A DNA stretch of 64,000 nt from Candidatus Desulfovibrio kirbyi. GTDB taxonomy: Bacteria > Desulfobacterota > Desulfovibrionia > Desulfovibrionales > Desulfovibrionaceae. A program made the position numbers and the translations under genes. The DNA is taken from contig BLLL01000001.1 of the NCBI GenBank assembly GCA_013374015.1, forward strand, positions 168,245 through 232,244, given 5' to 3'. Shown here piece after piece: positions 46,836 to 56,340 of this stretch. The notes under the pieces were generated by a model. That model made no database searches. It was not told the DNA's origin and saw only the letters and a program-made list of their open reading frames with translations. Each line of letters starts with the position of its first letter. Within the stretch, counting starts at the first letter, position 1.

Positions 46836-49829
46836 ATGCTCTACCGTGTGGAAACAGGCCCGCGCAGTGACGACACGCTCGGACGCAAAACAGCCGGGCA
46901 GTTGCGCGGCGCCCTTGGGCTGGACGTGGCCTGGGTGCGCCAATGCAAGATATACACCATTGACGGTCTTGATCAGGCGCAGGTGCGCCGTTTGCTGGAC
47001 GAGTGCGTGTTGTACGATCCCATAGTACAGTACGCGGCTCTTGGCGCATTACCCCTGCCGGATCCGGCGCCCGACTGGTTTGTGGAAGTGGGTTTTCGCC
47101 CGGGCGTTACGGACAACGAAGGCCGTACCGCCAGAGATACGGCTGCCATTGTCTGCAAGATTGCCCGTGAATGCTTACGGGTGTATACTTCGGTGCAGTA
47201 CAGGATTGGGGGCAGGGCGGAAGCGTCGCTCACTCGTGAACAGATGGAATTCGCAGCCCGCGATATGTTCTGCAATACGTTGATTCAGCGTTTTTACATC
47301 AAAAGTCTTGCTGAATATCGCGCGGAATCCGGCTTTGCCCCCCAGACCGCTCAAGTGACCGGCGCGGTCAACGACACTGTTGCGACCATTGCCCTCTCCG
47401 GCATGGACGAGGCGGCCATGTCGGCGGCCAGCCGTGAAAACACCTGGGCGCTCACGCTGGAGGAGATGCGGCGAATCAGGGCGTATTTTGCCGATCCGGA
47501 AGAACAGACGCGGCGCGCAGATCTGGGGCTTCCCGCTGACCCGACCGATGTGGAAATGGAAACACTGGCGCAAACCTGGTCGGAACACTGCAAACACAAG
47601 ATTTTTGCCGCCCGCATTGCCTATACCGATGCCCTTTCCCACCGCCGTGAAGATGTGGACAACCTGTATAAAACCTGCATCCGCGATACAACGGCCCTGC
47701 TCAGACGGCGGATGGGTGAGAAGGACTACTGCAAGTCCGTATTCAGCGACAATGCGGGTGTGACAGCCTTTGTCAACGGCTATGATGTCTGTATCAAGGT
47801 GGAAACCCACAACAGTCCCTCAGCCCTTGATCCCTACGGCGGCGCGCTGACGGGCATCGTGGGCGTGAACCGTGACCTGATGGGAACGGGCATGGGCGCG
47901 GAACTTGTTTGCAATACAAATGTCTTTTGCTTTGCATCGCCATTTTATGACAAGCCATTGCCCCCGCGTCTGCTGCATCCGCGCCGCGTGCTGGAAGGCG
48001 TGCGTGAAGGCGTGGAGCACGGCGGCAACAAGTCCGGCATCCCCACGGTCAACGGTTCTCTGGTCTTTGATTCTCGATACCTCGGCAAGCCGCTTGTGTA
48101 CTGCGGCACGGTGGGCATTCTGCCTGTGGAAATCAACGGTGCTCCCGGCTGGCAAAAAAAAGCCCGCGTGGGAGATGTGATCGTGATGGCCGGCGGGCGC
48201 ATCGGCAAGGACGGAATCCACGGGGCAACTTTTTCCTCCGAAGAGCTGCGCGAAGATTCCCCGGCCACTGCCGTGCAGATAGGCGACCCCATCACCCAGC
48301 GCAAACTGTGTGATTTTATTCTGCGGGCGCGTGATCGCGGCCTGTATACGGCCATTACCGACAACGGCGCCGGCGGTCTTTCCTCTTCAGTGGGGGAGAT
48401 GGCAACGGACACGGGCGGCTGCACACTTGAGTTGAGCAAGGCGCCGCTCAAATACGATGGGTTGCGCCCTTGGGAGATACTGCTTTCAGAAGCTCAGGAG
48501 CGCATGACGCTGGCTGTGCCGCCCGACAAACTGGACGAGTTTTTTGCGCTTGCCGCGCACATGGACGTGGAGGCCGCTGCTCTGGGGCAGTTTACGGATT
48601 CAGGCTTTTTTGACGTGCGGTACAGGGGCGCGTGCGTAGGCTCGTTGTCGCTTTCCTTCATGCACGAAGGCGTGCCGCAGTTGCGCTTGTGCGCTGAATG
48701 GAATCCGCCGGCAACAGCCGACACGCGAGTGGAATCCGCAGGTGTGGCCGAAGGCGAATTTTTAAAGCGCATGCTCGGGCGTTTGAACGTCTGCTCCAAG
48801 GAATACATTGTGCGGCAGTACGACCATGAAGTGCGGGGCGGCAGTGTGGTGAAGCCCATGACAGGCTTGTACGGCGATGGCCCTTCAGATGGGGCTGTAC
48901 TGCGCCCTTTGCTTGAATCGGACGCGGGCATTGTGATTGCGCACGGCATCTGCCCCAAATTCAGTGATTACGACACCTACTGGATGACGGCAAACGCAAT
49001 TGATGAAGCGGTGCGCAATGCCGTGGCCGTGGGCGCCAATCCGGACGCCCTTGCCGGCGTGGACAATTTTTGCTGGTGCGACCCCGTTGTGTCCGAAAAC
49101 AATCCGGACGGGCGGTTTAAACTGGCGCAGCTTGTGCGGGCGTGCAAGGCGTTGCGCCATTTTTGCCTGGCCTTTGGGTTGCCCTGCATTTCCGGCAAAG
49201 ATTCCATGAAAAATGACTACACGGGCGCGGGAGAGCGCATTTCCATTCCGCCGACCCTGTTGTTTACCGTGATGGGCGTCATCAACAACGTGACGCGCGC
49301 GCAAACTTCCGACTTCAAACGCGAAGGTGAATATATTTATCTGTTGGGCGGCGTGTGGCGCGATATGGCGGGCAGTGAAGCCGCCGCAGAGCTTGGACTT
49401 GCAGGCGGCCGTATGCCGCATGTTGACGCTGCAGCCGCTCTTGTCCGCTACCGCGCTGTCCATGAGCTTATGGGCTTGCGCGCGCTGGCGTCCTGCCACG
49501 ACTGCTCTGACGGCGGGCTTGGGGTCGCGCTTGCGGAAATGTGTATTGGAGGCCGTTTGGGGGCGCAGGTTCAGCTTGACGCTGTACCGGCTATGGAGGC
49601 GATGACGCGCACAGAACTTTTGTACAGCGAATCCGCCAGCCGCCTGCTTGTCGGCGTGCGGCCGGATTTGGCGCCTGTATTGGACGCATTGGCCTGTCGG
49701 CAGATATGCCGTTGCATCGGGCATGTGACAAGCGACGGCTGTCTGACAGTCAAAAGCGGCGAGAGCGTTGTTTTGCGCGAGCCGGTGGAAGACCTTGCGG
49801 TAGCGTTCAAAAAGACGCTGGACTGGTAG
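46836..49829 (+). CDS. purL: Phosphoribosylformylglycinamidine synthase, PurS-L fusion without glutaminase
   Basis: PurL converts FGAR to FGAM with ATP and glutamine-derived ammonia. The 997-residue protein has an N-terminal part of about 160 residues resembling PurS-like modules. The linker and first ATP-binding half follow (T-W-S-E-H-C-K-H-K near 248; E-T-H-N-S-P-S-A near 322), then the second half (G-K-D-S-M near 790; D-C-S-D-G-G-L near 888). The C-terminal glutaminase domain of 1295-residue E. coli PurL is absent, so a separate PurQ is expected elsewhere. Confidence 0.92.
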   Translation: MLYRVETGPRSDDTLGRKTAGQLRGALGLDVAWVRQCKIYTIDGLDQAQVRRLLDECVLYDPIVQYAALGALPLPDPAPDWFVEVGFRPGVTDNEGRTARDTAAIVCKIARECLRVYTSVQYRIGGRAEASLTREQMEFAARDMFCNTLIQRFYIKSLAEYRAESGFAPQTAQVTGAVNDTVATIALSGMDEAAMSAASRENTWALTLEEMRRIRAYFADPEEQTRRADLGLPADPTDVEMETLAQTWSEHCKHKIFAARIAYTDALSHRREDVDNLYKTCIRDTTALLRRRMGEKDYCKSVFSDNAGVTAFVNGYDVCIKVETHNSPSALDPYGGALTGIVGVNRDLMGTGMGAELVCNTNVFCFASPFYDKPLPPRLLHPRRVLEGVREGVEHGGNKSGIPTVNGSLVFDSRYLGKPLVYCGTVGILPVEINGAPGWQKKARVGDVIVMAGGRIGKDGIHGATFSSEELREDSPATAVQIGDPITQRKLCDFILRARDRGLYTAITDNGAGGLSSSVGEMATDTGGCTLELSKAPLKYDGLRPWEILLSEAQERMTLAVPPDKLDEFFALAAHMDVEAAALGQFTDSGFFDVRYRGACVGSLSLSFMHEGVPQLRLCAEWNPPATADTRVESAGVAEGEFLKRMLGRLNVCSKEYIVRQYDHEVRGGSVVKPMTGLYGDGPSDGAVLRPLLESDAGIVIAHGICPKFSDYDTYWMTANAIDEAVRNAVAVGANPDALAGVDNFCWCDPVVSENNPDGRFKLAQLVRACKALRHFCLAFGLPCISGKDSMKNDYTGAGERISIPPTLLFTVMGVINNVTRAQTSDFKREGEYIYLLGGVWRDMAGSEAAAELGLAGGRMPHVDAAAALVRYRAVHELMGLRALASCHDCSDGGLGVALAEMCIGGRLGAQVQLDAVPAMEAMTRTELLYSESASRLLVGVRPDLAPVLDALACRQICRCIGHVTSDGCLTVKSGESVVLREPVEDLAVAFKKTLDW

Positions 49830-49951
49830 GATGATCATTAGCCCCCTCAAGTAACCGACATTTTTTGATTGCCGTGAGTTGACGTACGCATTTGCGTCAT
49901 TATTTTGAATGGTGATCGCAAAAGCGGACACCAGAGGAGCGCTGACAGAGT

Positions 49952-50914
49952 ATGGCTGTAGAATATAAAGATTATTACAAGCTGCTGGGTGTTGAGCGCG
50001 CGGCTTCCTCTGAAGAAATTTCCAAAGCCTTCAAAAAACTTGCGCGTAAGTATCACCCGGATTTGAATCCCGACGACAAACAGGCTGAAGCAAAATTCAA
50101 GGAATTCAATGAAGCGCATGAAGTTTTGAAAGACCCTGAAAAACGCCGTATGTACGACCGTCTTGGAGCAAACTGGCAGCACGGTCAGCAGGTTCGCGGT
50201 GGAGAGCCGGGTTTTGAGAATGTGCATTTTACTTTTAACGGGAAAAGTTTTGACGGTTCCGGTTTTTCAGACTTTTTTGAAACACTGTTCGGCGGCGCGA
50301 ATCAGGACGGCCAAGGGCAGAATGTGCGCTTCGGGCCAGATTCTTTTGGCGGTTTTTCAGCGCGTCAGCGGCGTGGGCGTGATATGGAAACAGAGCTTGC
50401 GCTGCCTTTGGAAGACGTTGTTCGTGGCGGGCGGCGTTCCGTAACGCTGAATATGCCGCAGGGCGCAAGAACCCTTGAGATAAATGTGCCGCCCGGCATC
50501 CGTCAGGGCGCGAAACTGCGCCTTGCCGGACAGGGAGGGGCTGTGCCGGACGGCGTGGCAGGGGATTTGCTGCTGCGCGTGCGGTACCAACCACACCCAA
50601 TGTTTACGCTGGACGGACAGAATCTGCGCTGCGACGTGTGGATTTTGCCGTGGGAGGCAGTGCTCGGCACAAAGACGACCGTTGCCACACTGGAAGGCGA
50701 TGTTACCTTGACCATTGCGCCAGGCTCAAGTTCCGGGCGCACGTACCGTTTACGGGGCAAGGGTATGGGAGTTGGCGCAAAACGCGGCGATCTGCTTGTC
50801 AGGATAATGATTGCCGCGCCGACGGAATTGAGCGGCGCGCAACGGGAACTTTGGCAGACGCTTGCGGAATCCTCGGACGAAAAACCTTCCGGTTGTCAGA
50901 AACCGTCAGTATGA
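49952..50914 (+). CDS. CbpA-type DnaJ co-chaperone (no zinc finger)
   Basis: The 320-residue protein has an N-terminal J domain with the H-P-D motif in Y-H-P-D-L-N near residue 33, a Gly/Phe-rich linker at about 80-125, and the two C-terminal substrate-binding barrels (L-E-I-N-V-P-P-G-I-R-Q-G near 175). The C-x-x-C-x-G-x-G zinc finger of DnaJ is absent, which marks the CbpA class. It stimulates DnaK. The 122 bp before it contain a small hairpin and T-run that could end purL transcription. ClpB follows in the same direction. Confidence 0.92.
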   Translation: MAVEYKDYYKLLGVERAASSEEISKAFKKLARKYHPDLNPDDKQAEAKFKEFNEAHEVLKDPEKRRMYDRLGANWQHGQQVRGGEPGFENVHFTFNGKSFDGSGFSDFFETLFGGANQDGQGQNVRFGPDSFGGFSARQRRGRDMETELALPLEDVVRGGRRSVTLNMPQGARTLEINVPPGIRQGAKLRLAGQGGAVPDGVAGDLLLRVRYQPHPMFTLDGQNLRCDVWILPWEAVLGTKTTVATLEGDVTLTIAPGSSSGRTYRLRGKGMGVGAKRGDLLVRIMIAAPTELSGAQRELWQTLAESSDEKPSGCQKPSV

Positions 50915-50962
50915 CGCGACAATAAAAACAATTTCGGGATATGGAGACGATTGAGGTGCTGT

Positions 50963-53566
50963 ATGGACATCAACAAATTTACAGAAAAAGCGCGCGAAGC
51001 GCTGGGAGAAGCGCAGAATGCCGCCGCCGGCATGGGGCATCAGGAAACGGACGCCGAGCATCTGGCGCGCGCGCTGCTCAAACAGGAAAACGGCATTGTG
51101 CCGCGTATTCTCGAACATGCCGGCGTTCAGCCCGGAGCCGTGATCACTACTCTGGAAACGGCGCTGCAAAAGCGTCCTTCTGTTTCCGGACAGGGGATAG
51201 ACCCTACTAAAATCATGATCACGCCGCGTCTGGCCAAGGTTTTGGCCGAGGCGCAAAATGAGGCGCGGCGTATGAAGGATGAATACGTCAGCGTAGACCA
51301 TCTTTTTTCCGCGCTGACCCTTGTTGATCCCGCCTCCCCCCTGGGCTGCGTCCTGCGGGAATACGGCATTGCCCGCGCACCCTTTGTAAAGGCGATGGAG
51401 GATATGCGCAACGGCGCGCGTGTGACAAGCCCCAATCCTGAAGACACGTTTGAATCACTGGCAAAATACGGTCGCGACCTTGTGGAGGCGGCGCGTCAGG
51501 GCAAGATGGACCCTGTCATAGGGCGTGATGCGGAAATCCGCCGCGTTATCCGTATCCTTTCACGGCGCACGAAAAATAATCCTGTGCTTATCGGCGAAGC
51601 CGGCGTCGGTAAAACCGCCATTGTGGAAGGGCTTGCCTACCGTATCGTCAAGGGTGACGTGCCGGAAGGCCTCAAGGGACGCCGGCTTTTCGCCCTGGAT
51701 ATGGGCGCGTTGGTAGCCGGGGCCAAATACAGGGGCGAATTTGAAGAACGGTTGAAAGCCGTGCTTGCTGAAGTGGGCAAGAGCGAGGGGCAGATTATTC
51801 TGTTTATAGACGAATTGCACACTATTGTGGGCACGGGCAAGGCTGAAGGCTCCATGGATGCGGGCAATCTGCTCAAGCCCATGCTGGCGCGTGGGGAACT
51901 GCACTGTATCGGCGCGACCACGGTGGATGAGTACCGTAAATATATTGAAAAAGATCCGGCCCTGGAACGGCGTTTTCAGCCTGTGCTGGTGGAAGAGCCA
52001 ACAGTGGAAGACACTGTTTCCATCCTGCGCGGGCTTAAAGAACGCTTTGAAGTGCACCACGGCGTGCGCATAAGCGATTCCGCCATTGTCGAAGCAGTGA
52101 CCTTGTCCCACCGCTATATTACAGACAGGCAACTTCCGGACAAGGCTATTGATTTGATTGACGAAGCAGCCGCCATGATCCGTACGGAAATCGATTCCCT
52201 GCCGGCGGAGTTGGACGAGGCAAACCGCAAGGTTATGCAGCTGGAAATAGAGCGCGAAGCCCTGCGTCACGAATCAGACGCTGTATCGCGTGAGCGCCTG
52301 GAAAAGCTGGAGAACGAATTGTCCGATCTGCGCTTTCACCAGGCGGGCATGCGCGAACAGTGGGAACGCGAAAAAGGTTCCATTGATACCGTGCGGGAAC
52401 TCAAGGAGCGGATTGAACAGACCCGTCTGGCCATAACTCAGGCTGAGCAGGCCTACGATCTGACAAGGGCAGCGGAGTTGAAGTATTCTACTCTATTGGA
52501 ATTGCAGAAAAAACTTGATGCAATGTCGGGCGGCGCCGGCGCTGCTGAAACGCCGCGCCTGCTGCGCGAAGAGGTGCGTCCGGACGATGTGGCCGAAATT
52601 GTGGCAAAGTGGACGGGCATTCCGGTGACGCGCCTGCTTGAATCCGAACGGGAAAAGCTGCTCAAACTTGCCGGACAACTGCATGCGCGGGTTGTGGGGC
52701 AGGATGAGGCTGTCTCCGCCGTGGCGGATGCCGTGCTGCGCGCGCGCGCGGGTTTGTCTGATCCGGACAGACCGACGGGTTCTTTTATTTTTCTTGGACC
52801 AACGGGTGTGGGCAAAACAGAATTGTGCAAGACGCTTGCCGAGGCGCTTTTTGACACTGAAGACAATATGGTGCGCCTGGACATGAGCGAATACATGGAA
52901 AAGCATTCTGTTTCCCGACTTATCGGCGCGCCTCCGGGCTATGTCGGCTACGACGAGGGCGGCCAGCTCACGGAAGCTGTGCGTCGCAAGCCCTATTCCG
53001 TTGTGCTGTTTGATGAAATTGAAAAGGCGCATCCGGATGTATTCAACACCCTGCTGCAGATGCTTGACGACGGTCGCCTGACGGACAGTCAGGGACGAAC
53101 GGTGGATTTTCGCAACTGTATTGTGATCATGACCTCAAATATCGGCGCGCGGGATCTGCAGGAGGGCATATGTCAGGACGGCGCGCTGAAAGAGGGCGTC
53201 CATGAGCGTGTTATGGAGGAACTGCGCGCACACTTCAGACCGGAATTTTTGAATCGTGTGGACGAAACAGTGCTCTTTTTGCCGCTCAGAAAAGAGCAGA
53301 TTTCCCGAATTGTGGAACTGCAGCTCGCGCGTTTGCGCAAACGCCTTGAAGACAAAAAAATTACGTTTGTCATGACGGAAGCCGCCCGTGACTTTATCGC
53401 GTCTGAATCATATGATCCCGTGTACGGTGCCCGTCCCCTCAAGCGCTATGTGCAGCAGTATGTGGAAACGCCGCTCGCGCGGCAACTGGTGGCCGGGACT
53501 GTCCGGGATGGTCGGCGCGTGGCTGTGGATGTGAAAGACGGCGAGCTTCTTTTTACAATAACTTAG
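50963..53566 (+). CDS. clpB: ClpB disaggregase
   Basis: ClpB extracts proteins from aggregates together with DnaK, so it matches the DnaJ-type gene just upstream. The 867-residue protein has the N-terminal Clp repeat domain (T-E-K-A-R-E-A-L near 6), a first AAA domain with G-E-A-G-V-G-K-T near 206, the middle coiled coil at about 410-530, and a second AAA domain with G-P-T-G-V-G-K-T near 612. I start at ATG 50963, which gives the normal N-terminus M-D-I-N-K-F. Confidence 0.97.
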   Translation: MDINKFTEKAREALGEAQNAAAGMGHQETDAEHLARALLKQENGIVPRILEHAGVQPGAVITTLETALQKRPSVSGQGIDPTKIMITPRLAKVLAEAQNEARRMKDEYVSVDHLFSALTLVDPASPLGCVLREYGIARAPFVKAMEDMRNGARVTSPNPEDTFESLAKYGRDLVEAARQGKMDPVIGRDAEIRRVIRILSRRTKNNPVLIGEAGVGKTAIVEGLAYRIVKGDVPEGLKGRRLFALDMGALVAGAKYRGEFEERLKAVLAEVGKSEGQIILFIDELHTIVGTGKAEGSMDAGNLLKPMLARGELHCIGATTVDEYRKYIEKDPALERRFQPVLVEEPTVEDTVSILRGLKERFEVHHGVRISDSAIVEAVTLSHRYITDRQLPDKAIDLIDEAAAMIRTEIDSLPAELDEANRKVMQLEIEREALRHESDAVSRERLEKLENELSDLRFHQAGMREQWEREKGSIDTVRELKERIEQTRLAITQAEQAYDLTRAAELKYSTLLELQKKLDAMSGGAGAAETPRLLREEVRPDDVAEIVAKWTGIPVTRLLESEREKLLKLAGQLHARVVGQDEAVSAVADAVLRARAGLSDPDRPTGSFIFLGPTGVGKTELCKTLAEALFDTEDNMVRLDMSEYMEKHSVSRLIGAPPGYVGYDEGGQLTEAVRRKPYSVVLFDEIEKAHPDVFNTLLQMLDDGRLTDSQGRTVDFRNCIVIMTSNIGARDLQEGICQDGALKEGVHERVMEELRAHFRPEFLNRVDETVLFLPLRKEQISRIVELQLARLRKRLEDKKITFVMTEAARDFIASESYDPVYGARPLKRYVQQYVETPLARQLVAGTVRDGRRVAVDVKDGELLFTIT

Positions 53567-53609
53567 TTACACAGTTCGTTATCTATACGATGATGCTACA
53601 GGAGGCGCC

Positions 53610-54968
53610 ATGCCAAAAATCGCGGCCGTTATTCTGGCGGCGGGCAAGGGTACGCGCATGCATTCCGACAGGCCGAAAGTCTTGCAGCGTGTGCTTGCCC
53701 AACCCATGCTCGCGTATGTGCACGCTGCTCTGCGCCCTGTTTTCGGCGATACTATCTGGACAGTTGTCGGGCATCAGGCGCGGATGGTGAAGGCGGCTTT
53801 GCCTGATGCCCGTTTTGCTTTTCAGGCCGAACAGCTCGGCACAGGCCACGCTGTGGTGCAGGCATTGCCGGAAATCATTGCTTGCGGTTGTGAGCGCGTG
53901 TTTGTGGTCAACGGGGACGTGCCCCTGCTGACCGGAGACACTGTGAGAGACTTTTTGCGCAGGGCTGAAGGAGCTGATCTGGCTTTTGCCACGCTTGAGC
54001 TTGAGAACCCAGCCGCCTACGGTCGCGTGGTGCGCGCCGGAGGGCAAATACGCGCTGTTGTGGAAAAAAGGGACTATGATGCGGATCGGTACGGTCAGGA
54101 GCCGCATGAGGTCAATGCGGGCATGTATGTGTTCGATCTGCAGGTGGCGCAACGCCTGCTGCCGCACCTGACCAGCGAAAACAGCAGCGGGGAATACTAT
54201 ATTACGGATATGGTCGCCCTTGCACTTGCCGAGGGCTGTTCTGTCCGGGGGATAGCGTGTGGGCATGACGCGGATTTGCTTGGCGTGAACACTCCCCGTG
54301 AGCTTGCGCGGGTTGAGGAACTGTTGCGCTCGCGCGTGGTGGCGCGACTTCTGGAGTGCGGCGTGATTGTGCATGCGCCTGATCTTGTCCGTGTTTCTCC
54401 TGGCGCGTGTGTAGAACCGGGCGCCGAGCTTTCCGGCCCTTGCGAAATCAGCGGCGATACGCTGATTGAGCGCGGAGCGCGGATAGCGGCCCACTGTATC
54501 GTGCGTGACAGTGTGATCGGCGTTGAAGCGGAAATCCGTTCTTTTTCGCATATCGAAGGCGCGCGGGTGGGTACCGCGGCGATTGTCGGCCCGTTTGCGC
54601 GCCTGCGCCCGGGCGCGGTACTTGAAGATACAGCCCATGCGGGCAATTTTGTAGAGGTCAAAAATGCGCGGCTCGGCAAGGGCGCGAAAGCGAATCATCT
54701 GACATACTTGGGGGACGCCGAAGTCGGCGCCGGCGCGAATATCGGGGCAGGCACAATCACCTGCAACTATGACGGAACGCGCAAGCACAAAACAACCATT
54801 GGAGAGCGCGCCTTTATCGGCAGCAATACGTCGCTTGTCGCGCCGGTCAGCATAGGGGAAAATGCGCTTATTGGCGCAGGTTCCGTCATCACAAAGGATG
54901 TGCTTGACGGCGAACTTGCCGTTGCGCGCGGCAAACAGAAAAATATGGCCCGAATCTTGCCGCATTAG
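53610..54968 (+). CDS. glmU: Bifunctional GlmU (GlcNAc-1-P uridylyltransferase / GlcN-1-P acetyltransferase)
   Basis: GlmU makes UDP-GlcNAc for peptidoglycan and lipopolysaccharide. The 452-residue protein has the nucleotidyltransferase loop L-A-A-G-K-G-T-R-M near residue 10 and N-G-D-V-P-L near 102. A left-handed beta-helix acetyltransferase from about 250 follows, with A-N-H-L-T-Y-L-G-D and N-I-G-A-G-T-I-T-C-N-Y-D-G near 360-390. Both active sites look intact. An AGGAGG ribosome binding site precedes the ATG. glmS is on the opposite strand 1.4 kb further on. Confidence 0.97.
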   Translation: MPKIAAVILAAGKGTRMHSDRPKVLQRVLAQPMLAYVHAALRPVFGDTIWTVVGHQARMVKAALPDARFAFQAEQLGTGHAVVQALPEIIACGCERVFVVNGDVPLLTGDTVRDFLRRAEGADLAFATLELENPAAYGRVVRAGGQIRAVVEKRDYDADRYGQEPHEVNAGMYVFDLQVAQRLLPHLTSENSSGEYYITDMVALALAEGCSVRGIACGHDADLLGVNTPRELARVEELLRSRVVARLLECGVIVHAPDLVRVSPGACVEPGAELSGPCEISGDTLIERGARIAAHCIVRDSVIGVEAEIRSFSHIEGARVGTAAIVGPFARLRPGAVLEDTAHAGNFVEVKNARLGKGAKANHLTYLGDAEVGAGANIGAGTITCNYDGTRKHKTTIGERAFIGSNTSLVAPVSIGENALIGAGSVITKDVLDGELAVARGKQKNMARILPH

Positions 54969-55006
54969 TGGGAGTGGATATACATTGTTAATCCGCTCTG
55001 ATATGG

Positions 55007-56275
55007 TTAGTCCCAGCGGCGTTTGTCCTCAATGGGTTTGATCTGCAAAGGCAAACTGCCCGGCGCGATGATGCGCAGTTCGGGCCGCAGTTTGATTCTT
55101 TCACGGAACTGGTGCAACAGCTCATCCCCGCGTTTGAATTCGCTGGTTTCAATGAACAACGTCATCTCGTCCATGCCGCCGGGGTTTGTCACCGCAATCT
55201 GCCAGCGTTTGATCTCCTCAAAGCGGCTCATAATCTGATCAACCTGATGCGGGTACACAAACATGCCCATAATGCTGGTTGTCGTGTCCACGCGACCGAG
55301 AATGCCGCCAAGTCGGGGATTTGTGCGTCCGCATGCGCAGGGCAGACGGTTAATGTAGGAAAGATCGCCTGTGGCCAGACGTATCATGGGATAGGTTTTA
55401 TTGAATAATGAGGTGACGACAATTTCCCCCACTTCACCGTCCTTGAGCGGAATACCCGTATCCGGATGACAAATTTCAACATAACAACGATTGACTATGT
55501 GCAGACCTGTCTTGTGAAAACATTCGTAGCCGATACAACCCACATCGGCTGTGCCGTACCCCTGACGCATGACAAAATCGTATTTTTTTTCCATCTGCGA
55601 ACGGATTTTTTCCGAAAGTCGTTCGCCGAACACAAAGGCGATTTCCAGAAAAAGGTCCTTGCGCAGATTGATGCCTTTTTCTTCCGCCTTCTGGGCCAGG
55701 TGCAACAGAAACGTCGGCATGCCCACATACCCTGAAACGCGCAGTTTCTGCATGATATTGAGTTGGGTAAATGCGTCGGACGGGCCTGCGGGAATGACAG
55801 CGCACCCGAGATTCTTCAGAGGTTCTTCAAATATCAGGCCAATCGGGGAGAGATGATAATTGAACGTGTTCAGCACAACATCGCCAGGGCGAAATCCGAT
55901 GGAATACAGGCCATCCGTATATCCCCAGTAGTCTTCCCCGCGATCTTCCGGATCAAAAATCGGGCCCGGAGAAAGAAAGATGCGCTTAAGTTCGCCAATG
56001 TCCTTTGTCAGCAAGCCTCCCAGGCGCGGCCCCATGGACTGCAGGAATATCAGCTCTTTTTTTTTGAGTATGGGAATGTGCTTGATGTCCGTAATAGTTT
56101 TGAACTTGTCCACATTAAACTGCGCGCGGTCAAAGCGTTTTTTTACGTCTTCGGAATACCGGTAGGCGTAGGAAAGCAGCTCTTTCATCTGAATCAGGCA
56201 ATATTGACGGCGTTCGCTTTCGTCCAGCACTTCACGGCGGCTGTAGATGCCTTCTGTACGGTCTTTACGTGTCAT
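55007..56275 (-). CDS. Phenylacetate-CoA ligase (PaaK)-like adenylating enzyme
   Basis: The 422-residue protein belongs to the PaaK-type AMP-forming ligases. It has Y-G-T-A-D-V-G-C-I-G-Y-E-C near residue 238 (adenylate-binding region), G-E-I-V-V-T-S-L-F-N-K near 285, and R-L-A-T-G-D-L-S-Y near 300 followed by a C-x-C-G-R-T element. Desulfovibrio genomes have several such ligases with uncertain aryl or branched acid substrates. There is no adjacent pathway gene to narrow the substrate. It converges with glmU and follows glmS. Confidence 0.85.
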   Translation of the reverse strand: MTRKDRTEGIYSRREVLDESERRQYCLIQMKELLSYAYRYSEDVKKRFDRAQFNVDKFKTITDIKHIPILKKKELIFLQSMGPRLGGLLTKDIGELKRIFLSPGPIFDPEDRGEDYWGYTDGLYSIGFRPGDVVLNTFNYHLSPIGLIFEEPLKNLGCAVIPAGPSDAFTQLNIMQKLRVSGYVGMPTFLLHLAQKAEEKGINLRKDLFLEIAFVFGERLSEKIRSQMEKKYDFVMRQGYGTADVGCIGYECFHKTGLHIVNRCYVEICHPDTGIPLKDGEVGEIVVTSLFNKTYPMIRLATGDLSYINRLPCACGRTNPRLGGILGRVDTTTSIMGMFVYPHQVDQIMSRFEEIKRWQIAVTNPGGMDEMTLFIETSEFKRGDELLHQFRERIKLRPELRIIAPGSLPLQIKPIEDKRRWD

Positions 56276-56340
56276 GGAGTATACCCGTGGGATTGAAGGT
56301 TAAAAAAGACTGATATCCAAAGTCGTACGGTTTCAGATGG

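Noticed and set aside
53583..54965. A 460-codon minus-strand frame opposite glmU
   Set aside because: glmU is complete with all motifs; the antisense frame shows no family features.
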